Assembly: GCA_002427815.1 (NCBI GenBank)
Contig: DIZF01000066.1
Location: 1-34,761, forward strand
DNA length: 34,761 bases
Reading direction: 5' to 3'
Source: Ramlibacter tataouinensis
Lineage (GTDB): Bacteria; Pseudomonadota; Gammaproteobacteria; Burkholderiales; Burkholderiaceae_C
Shown in pieces: positions 1-6,871 of this stretch; the first letter of the stretch is position 1, and the number at the start of each line of letters is the position of its first letter. The notes under the pieces are model-generated. The model made no database searches. It worked only from the letters and a program-made list of their open reading frames with translations, and was not told where the DNA came from. The translations under genes were made by a program, and so were the position numbers.

Positions 1-36
1 AGTCAAATTTGGCACCATCGGTAGCCCTTCAGTGCT

Positions 37-666
37 TTACGGCATGGGGATGTCGCCGACGTCCACGGGAACCTTGTAGCCGGCTTTCACCGCCGGCCTC
101 TGTGCGATTGCCGTGTACCAGCGCAGCACGTTCGGATACTCGTGCAGATCGATCGAGTGCCACTCAAAACGCGAGACCCAGGGCCATATCGCGATGTCCG
201 CGATCGAGTACTCGTCCGCGACAAACTGCCGGTCGGACAGCCGCCGGTCGAGGACGGAATACAGCCGGCGCGTCTCCTTCATCAATCGTTCTTCGGCAAA
301 CGGCGCCTTGCCCTTGTTGAACTTCACGTAGGCATGGATCTGACCAAACGTTGGGCCAGCACCGCTCATCTGCCACATGAGCCATTCGATGGTTCGATAA
401 CGCGCCAGGCCCGACGTGGGCAGCAGTTGCCCCGTCTTGTCCGCGAGGTAGACCAGGATCGCACCCGACTCCATCAGTGTGAAGCCGTTTTCGCGATCGA
501 CGATGGCCGGGATCTTGTTGTTGGGGCTGATCTGAAGGAACTCGGGGGCGAACTGCTGATCCTTGCCGATGTCAACGGGATGCACCGTGTACGGCAGCTT
601 GAGTTCCTCCAGCGCGATCGAAGCCTTGCGGCCGTTGGGTGTGGTCCATGTGTACAGATCGATCAT
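37..666 (-). CDS. yfcG: Glutathione S-transferase, YfcG-like
   Basis: A 209-residue cytosolic GST with an N-terminal thioredoxin-like domain (about residues 1-80) and a C-terminal helical domain. The TPNG motif at residues 9-12, SPNNKIPAIVD at about 48-58 and ESGAI at about 66-70 are the signature of E. coli YfcG, whose family reduces disulfides with glutathione through Thr/Asn rather than a catalytic Tyr or Ser. Length matches the family (about 210). The ATG at 666 gives the canonical MIDLY start, with a weak AAGG element upstream. It is the only gene of its kind here and is separated from the KTSC gene upstream by about 80 bp. Family assignment is firm; the physiological substrate is unknown. 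Confidence 0.93.
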   Translation of the reverse strand: MIDLYTWTTPNGRKASIALEELKLPYTVHPVDIGKDQQFAPEFLQISPNNKIPAIVDRENGFTLMESGAILVYLADKTGQLLPTSGLARYRTIEWLMWQMSGAGPTFGQIHAYVKFNKGKAPFAEERLMKETRRLYSVLDRRLSDRQFVADEYSIADIAIWPWVSRFEWHSIDLHEYPNVLRWYTAIAQRPAVKAGYKVPVDVGDIPMP

Positions 667-746
667 TGTTGCGGCCTTGACAAGTTGACTGATGAGTCTA
701 CGGTGAGCACCGCCCGAGGCCCACTGCTCCCGCTCCGGACAGCCAT

Positions 747-1019
747 TCAGTCGTCGTTTCCAAACAGGTCACTCAACTTCCTGGCGCCAGCTGGATCGGC
801 ATTGGACGTCATCGGTGTGCCCTTCGGATATTCGTCCGCGATCCGGTCCTCCCAGTAGGTTGCCGGATTGGGTGCACTGCAAAGCCGCCGATACACCTCT
901 TCCGGCACGTGCTTGTAGGCCACGACGGACTTGTTCTCCCAATGCAGATCGAGCTGTCGCGAAGTGGGGTTGTAGTCCGCCTTCCTGATGCGGCCGCTGG
1001 TGAAGATTTTCGTGGGCAT
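747..1019 (-). CDS. KTSC domain-containing small protein
   Basis: A 90-residue protein whose middle (about residues 15-65) matches the KTSC pattern: a strand ending in a hydrophobic L-x-L, a Y/H-x-x-VP-EEVY-RRL segment (about 36-46) and a Tyr-W-x-D-RI-x-x-Y segment. KTSC domains are small predicted nucleic-acid-associated or lysyl-tRNA-synthetase-C-terminal-like modules of uncharacterised function. There is no signal peptide or membrane segment. It sits upstream of and in the same direction as the GST, but the 80-bp gap does not prove co-transcription. The domain call rests on motif memory. No function is proposed. Confidence 0.75.
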   Translation of the reverse strand: MPTKIFTSGRIRKADYNPTSRQLDLHWENKSVVAYKHVPEEVYRRLCSAPNPATYWEDRIADEYPKGTPMTSNADPAGARKLSDLFGNDD

Positions 1020-1050
1020 GTCCGGGGTCTCCCTTGGAACTCGACCAGGA

Positions 1051-1079
1051 TTGACAGTTCAAGTCTACCAACCTGATAT
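1051..1079 (+). promoter_or_regulatory. Candidate sigma70 promoter for the MFS/P-loop pair
   Basis: A perfect -35 hexamer TTGACA (1051-1056) is followed after 17 bp by TGATAT (1074-1079), which matches only 3 of 6 bases of the -10 consensus. It faces the MFS gene and would give a leader of about 185 nt. The region also lies just upstream of the divergent KTSC gene. The -35 is good and the -10 weak, so this is only a candidate. Confidence 0.35.
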
Positions 1080-1270
1080 TGCCCCAATGCGTTTCCAACA
1101 GTCGCGAGCCCTGGGAAAGGGCCGGCGGCCTGTCGAGGCGCACTCATACAATGGGCAATGCGAGCGCCGGAGTGGGCACGCAGCCGCTGGTCGTTTATCT
1201 GAACAAGAGCATCGTAGCGAGAATGAACAAATACTGGCCTTCGCATCTGCCTGCCCGAGGGAATCGGGAC

Positions 1271-2476
1271 ATGAGCAGCAGTCCCTACCGTTGGCGAGTC
1301 CTGTGGGCCGCGTTCCTGGCCTATCTGTTCGACAGCTATGACCTCATGGTTCTGGCGATCGCGATGCCCGTGCTGCTCAAGGTTCTCAGCATCGGCCTGC
1401 CCGAGGGAGGGCTGCTTGGGTCGGCGACAGCGCTCGGCGCCATGGCCGGGAGCGTCCTGTTCGGGCTCGTCGCGGAGAATTACGGCCGGCGGTTTGCACT
1501 GGTGCTGGCACTGCTCTGGCTAGGCGTTGGCATGGCTGCTGTCTACCTGGTCGATACGTGGTCGCAATGGCTGGTCCTGCGCTTGTTGACCGGTATTGCG
1601 ATCGGCGGAGTGTGGGGGCCCTGCGCCGCGCTGATTGCCGACCACTGGTCGCCCGAGTACCGTGGACGCGCCGCGTCGTTCGTCTTCAGCAGTTTTGCCA
1701 TTGGCGCCGTCGTGGCGTCGCTGGTCGGCCGCCTGGTTCTTGACGTGCAGTGGCAGTGGCTGTTCGTTGCCGGAGCCGTCTCCATTCCGATGGCACTGCT
1801 GGTCAGACGTCTCGTGCCTCCCGACCCGAAGAGGGCAGCGGCGGTCGATGCCGATGTCGAGAAGTCCCCGGTCGGTATCGGCGCCATCTTCGAAGGGGAC
1901 CTCGCCAAGACGACGGTGGCGGCCACACTGGTCAGCATCGTCAACCTCGCTGGCTACTGGGGCGCTGCCTTCTGGATTCCGACGTTTCTGACAACCGAGC
2001 GCGGGTTGAGCCTCACCACGATGTTGGGCTTTTCCTTCGTCATGTACGTTGGCATGTTTGTCGGTTTTCAGTTCTTCGGCATGCTTGCCGACCTGATCGG
2101 CCGGCGCCGCTCGATGATGATTTCCTTCGTGGTCTGCGCGATCGCCATTGGCGTCTACATAGTCGTTCGGTCTCCCATGTTCCTGTTCTGGTGGGGTTCG
2201 GTCGTCGGTTTCGGCCTTTGCGGCGCCGGGGGCGTCCTGGGCGCTTATTACGCGGAGCTCTTCCCCGAGCGGGTTCGCGCCTACGCCGGCGGTTTTTGCT
2301 GGAACATGGGCCGTATCGGTGCGATGGTTGCGCCCCTTACGATCGGATGGATCGGCAAGTCTTATGGCCTGCAGTCCGGCCTGGCAGTCACCTGCGCCAT
2401 CTATCTCCTGGGGGCAGCGATGCTCTTGCTGCTTCCGGAAACGTTTCGCCGCAAAGATCGGCAGACGGGCAGCTGA
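1271..2476 (+). CDS. MFS transporter (aromatic acid/sugar acid:H+ symporter type)
   Basis: A 12-helix major facilitator protein, 401 residues from the preferred start. TM1 carries FDSYDLMVL (about 20-28), like the Asp-containing TM1 of acid:H+ symporters. The inter-helix 2/3 loop GLVAENYGRR (65-74) and its repeat GMLADLIGRRRS in the second half are the MFS signature. It ends in the usual PET motif before a short basic tail. The ATG at 1271 is preferred because GAGGGAA lies about 7 nt upstream; in-frame ATGs at 1223, 1151 and 1079 would add an N-tail not typical of the family. Its stop overlaps the start of the next gene (ATGA), so the two are translationally coupled. The substrate is not determinable. 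Confidence 0.9.
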   Translation: MSSSPYRWRVLWAAFLAYLFDSYDLMVLAIAMPVLLKVLSIGLPEGGLLGSATALGAMAGSVLFGLVAENYGRRFALVLALLWLGVGMAAVYLVDTWSQWLVLRLLTGIAIGGVWGPCAALIADHWSPEYRGRAASFVFSSFAIGAVVASLVGRLVLDVQWQWLFVAGAVSIPMALLVRRLVPPDPKRAAAVDADVEKSPVGIGAIFEGDLAKTTVAATLVSIVNLAGYWGAAFWIPTFLTTERGLSLTTMLGFSFVMYVGMFVGFQFFGMLADLIGRRRSMMISFVVCAIAIGVYIVVRSPMFLFWWGSVVGFGLCGAGGVLGAYYAELFPERVRAYAGGFCWNMGRIGAMVAPLTIGWIGKSYGLQSGLAVTCAIYLLGAAMLLLLPETFRRKDRQTGS

Positions 2477-3054
2477 TGGAACAGATTGGCGGGCAAGACT
2501 GGCTCGGAAAAAGGCTGCTGATCCTCGGTGACGTCAACACGGGCAAGACGACACTCTGCAGGAGCATCCTCGAAGACTTTTGCCGGCTGGGCCTCGGCCG
2601 GCAGATCGTGATCGTGGACCTTGCACCGCACATTCCCGAAGAACTGAGCTCCGAAAAGGGACTCCCAGGAGTCGGAGGAAGCCTGAGGCCGCCGGAAGGC
2701 TGCGGCGTGATTCACATGGCAGCCCACCTCGATGCACCGCGCCTCAGTTCGACCAGCGAAGCCGAAGCAATGGCGAAAGCGCGCGCGAATAGGGAGATCA
2801 TCGAAGAGTTGTTCTGCCGCATGGACCTGGAGCGCAGGGAAATACTCTTCGTCAACGACGTCACCATGTATCTGCAGGCCGGGACCGCCGAAGACCTGAT
2901 CGCGCGCTTTGGCCTGGCTGACACGCTGGTGGTGAACGGCTATTGGGGCGAGAGCCTGGGCGGCGGGGAATTGACCATCCGGGAAAGAGCTGAGACGGAC
3001 AAGATCAGGGCATGGTTCGAACGCGCGGGAACGGTACTGACGCTGGACCGATAG
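2476..3054 (+). CDS. Small P-loop NTPase of unknown role, coupled to MFS gene
   Basis: A 192-residue protein with a clear Walker A motif GDVNTGKTT (18-26) and a hydrophobic strand ending in Asp (VIVDLAP, about 45-51) where a Walker-B-like Asp would lie. A second hydrophobic strand, ILFVNDV, lies near residue 125. The P-loop resembles those of Clp1/MobB-like stand-alone nucleotide-binding domains, but I recognise no family with confidence. There is no membrane segment. The start ATG at 2476 overlaps the MFS stop (ATGA). The longer open frame upstream is only a shadow inside the MFS gene. The coupling suggests it acts with the transporter or its substrate, which is inference. Confidence 0.75.
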   Translation: MEQIGGQDWLGKRLLILGDVNTGKTTLCRSILEDFCRLGLGRQIVIVDLAPHIPEELSSEKGLPGVGGSLRPPEGCGVIHMAAHLDAPRLSSTSEAEAMAKARANREIIEELFCRMDLERREILFVNDVTMYLQAGTAEDLIARFGLADTLVVNGYWGESLGGGELTIRERAETDKIRAWFERAGTVLTLDR

Positions 3055-3095
3055 CTGTAGTCTGGACCGCCACCCTCGCTCGACCCCGTTGCGCG

Positions 3096-4037
3096 CTAGA
3101 CGGCCTTGCGAAGCGCGGTCTTGGGCATCATCACGTGGATGCCCTTGTGCTCGTTGACCATCTGCGTCACCCGCACGTCGGCCATGAGGCTCATGAGCAT
3201 CAAGGCGCGATTGCGCGAGAGGCCGGTTTCCTGCACCACGCGATCGACCATGCGGCGCAGCGCATCCTTCGCCGCCGTGTCGAGGTCGGGGTCCATGCCC
3301 ATCGTGATCAGATGCGCCGCCGTCTCTCCTGCCGGGTACTGCAGCAGCAGGTCCTTGCGCAGATGGATCTCGAACGTGCCCGTGAGCGCCGTTTCTATCG
3401 CCGTCGTGCAGACCTCGCCATCGCCCTGCACCGCATGCCCGTCCCCCACCGAGAACCCCGCGCCTTCATTGAACACGGGCAGGTAGAGCGTCGAGCCGGG
3501 CACCAGCTCCTTGTTGTCGAGGTTGCCGCCGTGCGCGCGCGGCTGGATCGAGGAGATCGAGCCCCAGGCCCGAGGCGGCGCCACGCCCATCACGCCGAAG
3601 AAGGGACGCAGCGGGATTTCAAGACCCCAGGGCAGCAGGCCCACATTCCTCTGGCTGTCCAGGCGCGTGACGATCTGCTCGAACGCATCGATCTCGCCGG
3701 GAAGCGCACCCGCCAGCGGCCGCACGAAGGTGTAGCCCCAGTCCTGCCGCAGTTGAACATCGATGATGCGGATCTCCAGCACGTCGCCGGGTTCCGCGCC
3801 CCGCACCCCAACCGGTCCCGTGAGGATGTGCCCGGGCAGCCGCCGCTGGGAGGTCGCATGCACCTCCAGCAGTTCCGCGGGAACATGGAATCCCTCGCCC
3901 GGCAGGTTTGCGGGGCCGCCTGACAGCGACTCGATGGTCACGCGGTCTCCGCTATTGATGGTGAGAACGTGCGGCAGCGCCGCGTCGAACCAGCCCCAGT
4001 GGACGGTTTCGGGTGAGGATTGCAGGTAATGGTGCAT
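3096..4037 (-). CDS. fmdA: Acetamidase/formamidase family protein
   Basis: A 313-residue FmdA/AmdA-family amidohydrolase; characterised members hydrolyse formamide or acetamide to the acid and ammonia. Visible features are the N-terminal SSPETVHWGWFDA segment, the GDRVTIESLSGG strand, the HILTGPVGVRGAEPGDVLEI core with its metal-ligand-rich surroundings, and HGGNLDNKEL plus GDGHAVQGDGEV, which are family hallmarks. I chose the ATG at 4037 because homologues begin close to HHYLQSSPETVHWG; a GTG at 4133 would add 32 residues with no family counterpart. It is convergent with the P-loop gene, 41 bp away. Nothing nearby identifies its amide. It belongs to the cytosolic formamidase type rather than the nitrilase-fold type. 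Confidence 0.88.
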   Translation of the reverse strand: MHHYLQSSPETVHWGWFDAALPHVLTINSGDRVTIESLSGGPANLPGEGFHVPAELLEVHATSQRRLPGHILTGPVGVRGAEPGDVLEIRIIDVQLRQDWGYTFVRPLAGALPGEIDAFEQIVTRLDSQRNVGLLPWGLEIPLRPFFGVMGVAPPRAWGSISSIQPRAHGGNLDNKELVPGSTLYLPVFNEGAGFSVGDGHAVQGDGEVCTTAIETALTGTFEIHLRKDLLLQYPAGETAAHLITMGMDPDLDTAAKDALRRMVDRVVQETGLSRNRALMLMSLMADVRVTQMVNEHKGIHVMMPKTALRKAV

Positions 4038-4166
4038 GGTGCGCAGTGTCGATGAGGTCCAGGAATGATCAGTCGCTCGGATTCGAGCTTGTCGGGGAAA
4101 TCCAGGAGCAAGCAGGGGATCGGGCATCTGCACGAGCCTTACCGTGAAAATAACCGGCGCCGAAGC

Positions 4167-4523
4167 CTAGCGTGCGCGAAGCGTACGCGCGCCCTTTGGC
4201 GTCCGTCTTGATTGACTTGTTAAGTCGCGCCTGCCGGCGCGTTCACGTACCAAGCGGACCTCGAGCTTGCAGCCCAGCGCCTCGGCATACTTCGACAGAG
4301 TCGCCAAGGATGGGGAATGCTTCCCGCGGCCAGACTCCATTCTCGCAACAGCGGACTGTGTAGTGCCAATGCGCTCCGCGACCTCCGCCTGCGTGAGACC
4401 TTGTTCGGAGCGTGCCCTGAGGAACTCATCGAGCAGGGCGAATTCCTCGAACTGCTTTTCGAATTCGGCCGCAACCTCAGGGCTCTTCAGCGCCTGAACA
4501 CGCAACTGCTTATGCGTCAGCAT
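4167..4523 (-). CDS. XRE-family antitoxin of TA module 1
   Basis: A 118-residue helix-turn-helix protein. The HTH_3 domain spans about residues 38-95 (LTQAEVAERIGTTQSAVARMESG is its recognition core, about 43-65). It follows and overlaps by 14 nt the RelE/Gp49-type toxin gene, the standard higBA order with toxin first. AAGGAG lies upstream of the ATG inside the toxin frame (minus-strand GAAGGAGCGGAGAG-ATG), so it should be well translated. It is expected to neutralise the toxin and repress their shared promoter. The basic C-terminal tail of about 20 residues is longer than usual. Confidence 0.88.
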   Translation of the reverse strand: MLTHKQLRVQALKSPEVAAEFEKQFEEFALLDEFLRARSEQGLTQAEVAERIGTTQSAVARMESGRGKHSPSLATLSKYAEALGCKLEVRLVRERAGRRDLTSQSRRTPKGARTLRAR

Positions 4524-4842
4524 CTCTCCGCTCCTTCATGCGCTTGCGCGCAATGGTCAACTCTTTCGGGGGAGTCTTCTCGGTCTTCTTCACAAACTGG
4601 TGGAGCATGAGGATTCTGCGCCCCACCAGCGTGCAATAGAAAACTCGCCCGATACCTTCACCGGACTTCAAGCCCAACTCGAACAGTCCGGCGCCCATCG
4701 CCCTCGTATGAGGCATGCCAAGGTCCGGGCCGTACTCAACCATCCGGTCGGTGAGGTGCACGTACCGGGCCAAGATCCCTGGCGGGAGAGCGAGCACAGC
4801 AGCCTGCAGCTTCTCGTCGTAGTACTCGATGCCCCAGGGCAT
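4510..4842 (-). CDS. RelE/HigB-type toxin (phage Gp49-like), TA module 1
   Basis: A 110-residue toxin of the RelE superfamily, Gp49 (PF05973) branch. Diagnostic segments are the N-terminal WGIEYYDEKL, LPPGILARYVHL, GPDLGMPHTRAMGAGLFEL, RVFYCTLVGRRILMLHQFVKKTEKTP and a basic C-terminal helix. Family members cleave mRNA, usually at the ribosome. The ATG at 4842 has no Shine-Dalgarno sequence; a TATACT -10 lies only 7 nt upstream, predicting a leaderless or near-leaderless mRNA. The XRE antitoxin gene overlaps its 3' end by 14 nt. Confidence 0.88.
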   Translation of the reverse strand: MPWGIEYYDEKLQAAVLALPPGILARYVHLTDRMVEYGPDLGMPHTRAMGAGLFELGLKSGEGIGRVFYCTLVGRRILMLHQFVKKTEKTPPKELTIARKRMKERRDADA

Positions 4843-4849
4843 TGGGAGA

Positions 4850-4868
4850 AGTATAGCAAATGCGCTAT
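4850..4868 (-). promoter_or_regulatory. Promoter/operator of TA module 1
   Basis: Read on the minus strand, TATACT (4850-4855) matches 5 of 6 bases of the -10 consensus and lies 7 nt before the toxin ATG. No good -35 was found at 16-18 bp. An inverted repeat ATAGC-N6-GCTAT (4853-4868) overlaps the -10, which suits an antitoxin operator. Confidence 0.5.
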
Positions 4869-4964
4869 GTCTGTGCTCGGTCGAGGACGGAGCCGTTCGC
4901 GCGACTCAACGTGAAGGTCAGCCGCGGCCAGCGGCCGTCGGTCTGGATCGACAAGTTAAATTCT

Positions 4965-5240
4965 TCACCGGACCTTACTGAGGCGTTCAGCCATACGCGT
5001 TTGCCAGCCTGGACCGGTCGCCTTCCAACGTTCAATGACGTCGGCGGGCAGTCTGAGCGAGAGGAGCTTGCGCGGATTCGAGGAGACCGGGCGGCCCCCT
5101 TTATTCACCTTGGCGCGCGCGAGCATTTCCTCGGTGAGTTCCGGCAGCTCTTCATACTCGCTCTTTTTCACCACGTGAGCATCAACACGGGCAAGGTCAG
5201 ATTTCAAGGAGCGGCGCGATGCGGGCTTGTTCGCGTTCAT
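4965..5240 (-). CDS. brnA: BrnA antitoxin (TA module 2)
   Basis: A 91-residue BrnA-type antitoxin. The C-terminal ribbon-helix-helix is recognisable: GGRPVSS at about 47-53, then LLSLRLPADVIERWKATG and GWQTRMAERLSKVR, matching the family pattern of a strand LRLxxDVIxxWK followed by G-x-G-WQTRxN/A. BrnA pairs with BrnT and represses their promoter. Its start at 5240 lies within brnT (44-nt overlap), and GAGGA is placed about 7 nt upstream, so its own ribosome site is good. Confidence 0.92.
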   Translation of the reverse strand: MNANKPASRRSLKSDLARVDAHVVKKSEYEELPELTEEMLARAKVNKGGRPVSSNPRKLLSLRLPADVIERWKATGPGWQTRMAERLSKVR

Positions 5241-5472
5241 TTGCTTTCCTCATGCTGAATACGTGACGATCCGCGCCACGCGGCGTGTATCCAATAACGA
5301 CCATCCGCCCCGCAAGCATGCCGTAGCAGATGATTCGCTCTTCACCGTACTCCTTTCGAATGTCTTCGACCTCAAGGGTGACACCCTCGAAAACCAACGC
5401 GGCATCCGCAAAGTCCAGGCCCCGTTCCGCCAACGCCTTCTCGCGCTTGATCGGATCAAAGGTGATACGCAT
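5197..5472 (-). CDS. brnT: BrnT ribonuclease toxin (TA module 2)
   Basis: A 91-residue BrnT toxin (PF04365), a RelE-like fold RNase that inhibits translation. It shows the family landmarks: ITFDPIKREKALAERGLDFADAALVF at the N-terminus, a central GEERIICYGMLAGRMVVIGYTPRG and a C-terminal FSMRKANERE, equivalent to the ISARKAxxxE signature that carries catalytic basic residues. The ATG at 5472 lies 5 nt after a -10 box and has no Shine-Dalgarno sequence, suggesting a leaderless message. It overlaps brnA by 44 nt. Confidence 0.93.
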   Translation of the reverse strand: MRITFDPIKREKALAERGLDFADAALVFEGVTLEVEDIRKEYGEERIICYGMLAGRMVVIGYTPRGADRHVFSMRKANEREQARIAPLLEI

Positions 5473-5477
5473 GCGTT

Positions 5478-5506
5478 ATTGTAGCTACAACAACATAAGA
5501 AAGCAA
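5478..5506 (-). promoter_or_regulatory. brnTA promoter with palindromic operator
   Basis: On the minus strand, TTGCTT (5501-5506) and TACAAT (5478-5483, 5 of 6 of the -10 consensus) are separated by exactly 17 bp. A perfect 12-bp palindrome TTGTAGCTACAA (5479-5490) sits over the -10. BrnA-family antitoxins are known to repress their own promoter, so this palindrome is the likely operator. The expected start site, 6-7 nt downstream, coincides with the brnT ATG. Confidence 0.65.
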
Positions 5507-5589
5507 GCCCAGCGCTTCGGTGAAATTCAACGTTGGAATTCATCGGCGCCGCAGGCGTCCGTGTGGAATGACCAGTTCGACATGCGTGC

Positions 5590-5901
5590 CTACAGCGCGA
5601 ACACCTCTCGAATGACTTCGGGACGTTTGGCCGCAATGGTGAGGAGCGCCTGTGCGGCTCCGGAAGGTTTGCGCCGCCCCTGTTCCCACTCCTGCAACGT
5701 CCTAATCGACACCCCCAAGACCTGAGCAAATTGGGACTGCGAGAGGCCAGACTTCGCCCTGGCCTGGGTTACCTCAGACAACGGAATACGATGAACTCGA
5801 CCCGTTTTCCCAGCCTTCATTTCAAGAACCGAGGCCAGAAGCTCTGCACCAAGGTCCCGCTTTGCATCGCGAGCGAGCAATTTCTTTTCAGTCATGGGCA
5901 T
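5590..5901 (-). CDS. HTH antitoxin of TA module 3 (HigA/NadS-like)
   Basis: A 103-residue antitoxin with a C-terminal HTH domain (about residues 42-90; SGLSQSQFAQVLGVSIRTLQEWEQGRRKPSG). This domain follows an N-terminal segment containing the phrase IPLSEV, the layout of NadS/HigA antitoxins partnered with RelE-like toxins. The ATG at 5901 is supported by a near-perfect AAGGAGG with a 6-nt spacer. An alternative ATG at 5895 is less well spaced. It overlaps the upstream toxin gene by 14 nt. It probably also represses the module. Confidence 0.9.
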   Translation of the reverse strand: MPMTEKKLLARDAKRDLGAELLASVLEMKAGKTGRVHRIPLSEVTQARAKSGLSQSQFAQVLGVSIRTLQEWEQGRRKPSGAAQALLTIAAKRPEVIREVFAL

Positions 5902-6205
5902 GAAGAGCCTCCTTAATCTTTAACAAGACGTTCGCCGGAATATTCTCTCGCGCACTTTTGGCATAGATAAGCAACAAATAAATTCGATCATCCGCGAGCT
6001 GGTTGTAATGGATGACCCGCACGCCGCCACGCTTACCTGTTCCCGTCCGAGACCACCGGACCTTACGGCAACCACCCGAACCAGGGATGACATTACCCGA
6101 CTCCGGATTGACCGCGATCCACGCCGCGAAAGCTCCACGCTCGTCCTCAGTCCAATAGTCTTCGCACAGCCTGCTGAAAGCAGGCGTCTCAACAATGGTG
6201 AACAT
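5888..6205 (-). CDS. RelE/HigB-like toxin (TA module 3)
   Basis: A 105-residue toxin of the RelE superfamily (PF06296-like). It begins TIVETPAFSRLCEDYWTEDE, then has AWIAVNPESGNVIPGSGGCRKVRWSRTGTGKRGGVRVIHY and ends with a LLLIYAKSARENIP segment. The GSGGxRKxRW...GKRGGxRVIYY pattern is typical of HigB/RelE toxins found with NadS-type antitoxins. The gene starts with an ATG only 5 nt after a TATAGT -10 and lacks a Shine-Dalgarno sequence. It overlaps its antitoxin gene by 14 nt. Confidence 0.9.
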   Translation of the reverse strand: MFTIVETPAFSRLCEDYWTEDERGAFAAWIAVNPESGNVIPGSGGCRKVRWSRTGTGKRGGVRVIHYNQLADDRIYLLLIYAKSARENIPANVLLKIKEALHAHD

Positions 6206-6210
6206 GCAGT

Positions 6211-6239
6211 ACTATACGTCAACGACGGATGGAATGCAA
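6211..6239 (-). promoter_or_regulatory. Promoter of TA module 3
   Basis: On the minus strand, TTGCAT (6234-6239) and TATAGT (6211-6216, 5 of 6) have a 17-bp spacer. The spacer contains an inverted repeat CGTC-AAC-GACG (6217-6227), a possible operator. The -10 ends 5 nt before the toxin ATG at 6205. Confidence 0.55.
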
Positions 6240-6321
6240 GCAAGCCTTCAGCAGGTCGAACGTGATATGGAAGTGAAACCCGTCTTATGAACACGGACTT
6301 GGCGCATCGGATTTTCCTCCC

Positions 6322-6437
6322 CAAAAGCTTCTAAAAGTGGCTGATTTATCTCACGACGTGCCCAAGCTGCTGACCAAACTGGGTGGTGCGAAGGCCGTGC
6401 ACGTGGTCTACGAAGCCGGCCCCATCTGCGGTAGAGC
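6322..6437 (+). mobile_element. IS110-family transposase fragment
   Basis: Translation in one plus-strand frame gives about 38 codons including KLLTKLGG and VHVVYEAGP followed by a GRAYWRL segment. This matches the N-terminal DEDD region of IS110-type transposases (pattern L-x-x-LG...YEAGP-x-GYxxYRxL). It has no start, no continuation and no recognisable ends, so only debris remains. It abuts the stop codon of the RraA remnant on the opposite strand, which suggests the element's arrival or decay shaped this scar. The call rests on one short motif. Confidence 0.5.
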
Positions 6438-6770
6438 CTATTGGCGCTTGCGTTGCAGTTCGTGGTAGCCGAGCGCCTGGCGCGCCAGGCCCGACGTCTT
6501 GCCCGATGCAATCTCCTCGCGAATCTGCGCCTCGACGTGGTCGATCTGCCGCGCCAGCGCCGCAACTGCAGCCGCCCGCCCGCCCGGGCGGCACCACCAC
6601 CACCCCGTTCGCATCGCCAACGACAATGTCACCAGCGCGCACCCGAACGCCGCCAATCTGCACGGGCACGTTGACCCCGTCGATCACGGTGGCGGTGGTC
6701 CGGCCGCTGGCCGAGCGCATCGAGATCGTCACGATGGCGTTGGCCTGGAATACCGGGCGCCTCGGCCCGG
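6438..6770 (-). pseudogene. RraA-family (HMG/CHA aldolase-like) remnant, frameshifted
   Basis: One frame encodes VPVQIGGVRVRAGDIVVGD followed by ANGVVVVPPGRA, the conserved core of RraA/4-hydroxy-4-methyl-2-oxoglutarate aldolase-like proteins (about 6575-6670). The family's C-terminal helix (ALARQIDHVEAQIREE, then SGLARQALGYHEL) continues in a different frame to the stop at 6438. The switch lies in the G/C run at about 6575-6590 (CCCGGGCGGGCGG on the minus strand), where one base is gained. The N-terminal half of the usual 210-240 residues is missing, so this is a decayed gene even if the frameshift were a sequencing error. Confidence 0.8.
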
Positions 6771-6871
6771 CGGCCGAAAAGTTCGTGGCACTTGCATCGG
6801 GCCCGCGCGGGGCTTGTTGCGTGTACCACCGAGGCGAGAAGGTCGCCTGGAGGCCTGGCGCCGGCCGTTCC

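Noticed and set aside
3055..3095. Bidirectional terminator between the convergent P-loop and formamidase genes
   Set aside because: No stable stem or T-run is visible in the 41-bp gap.
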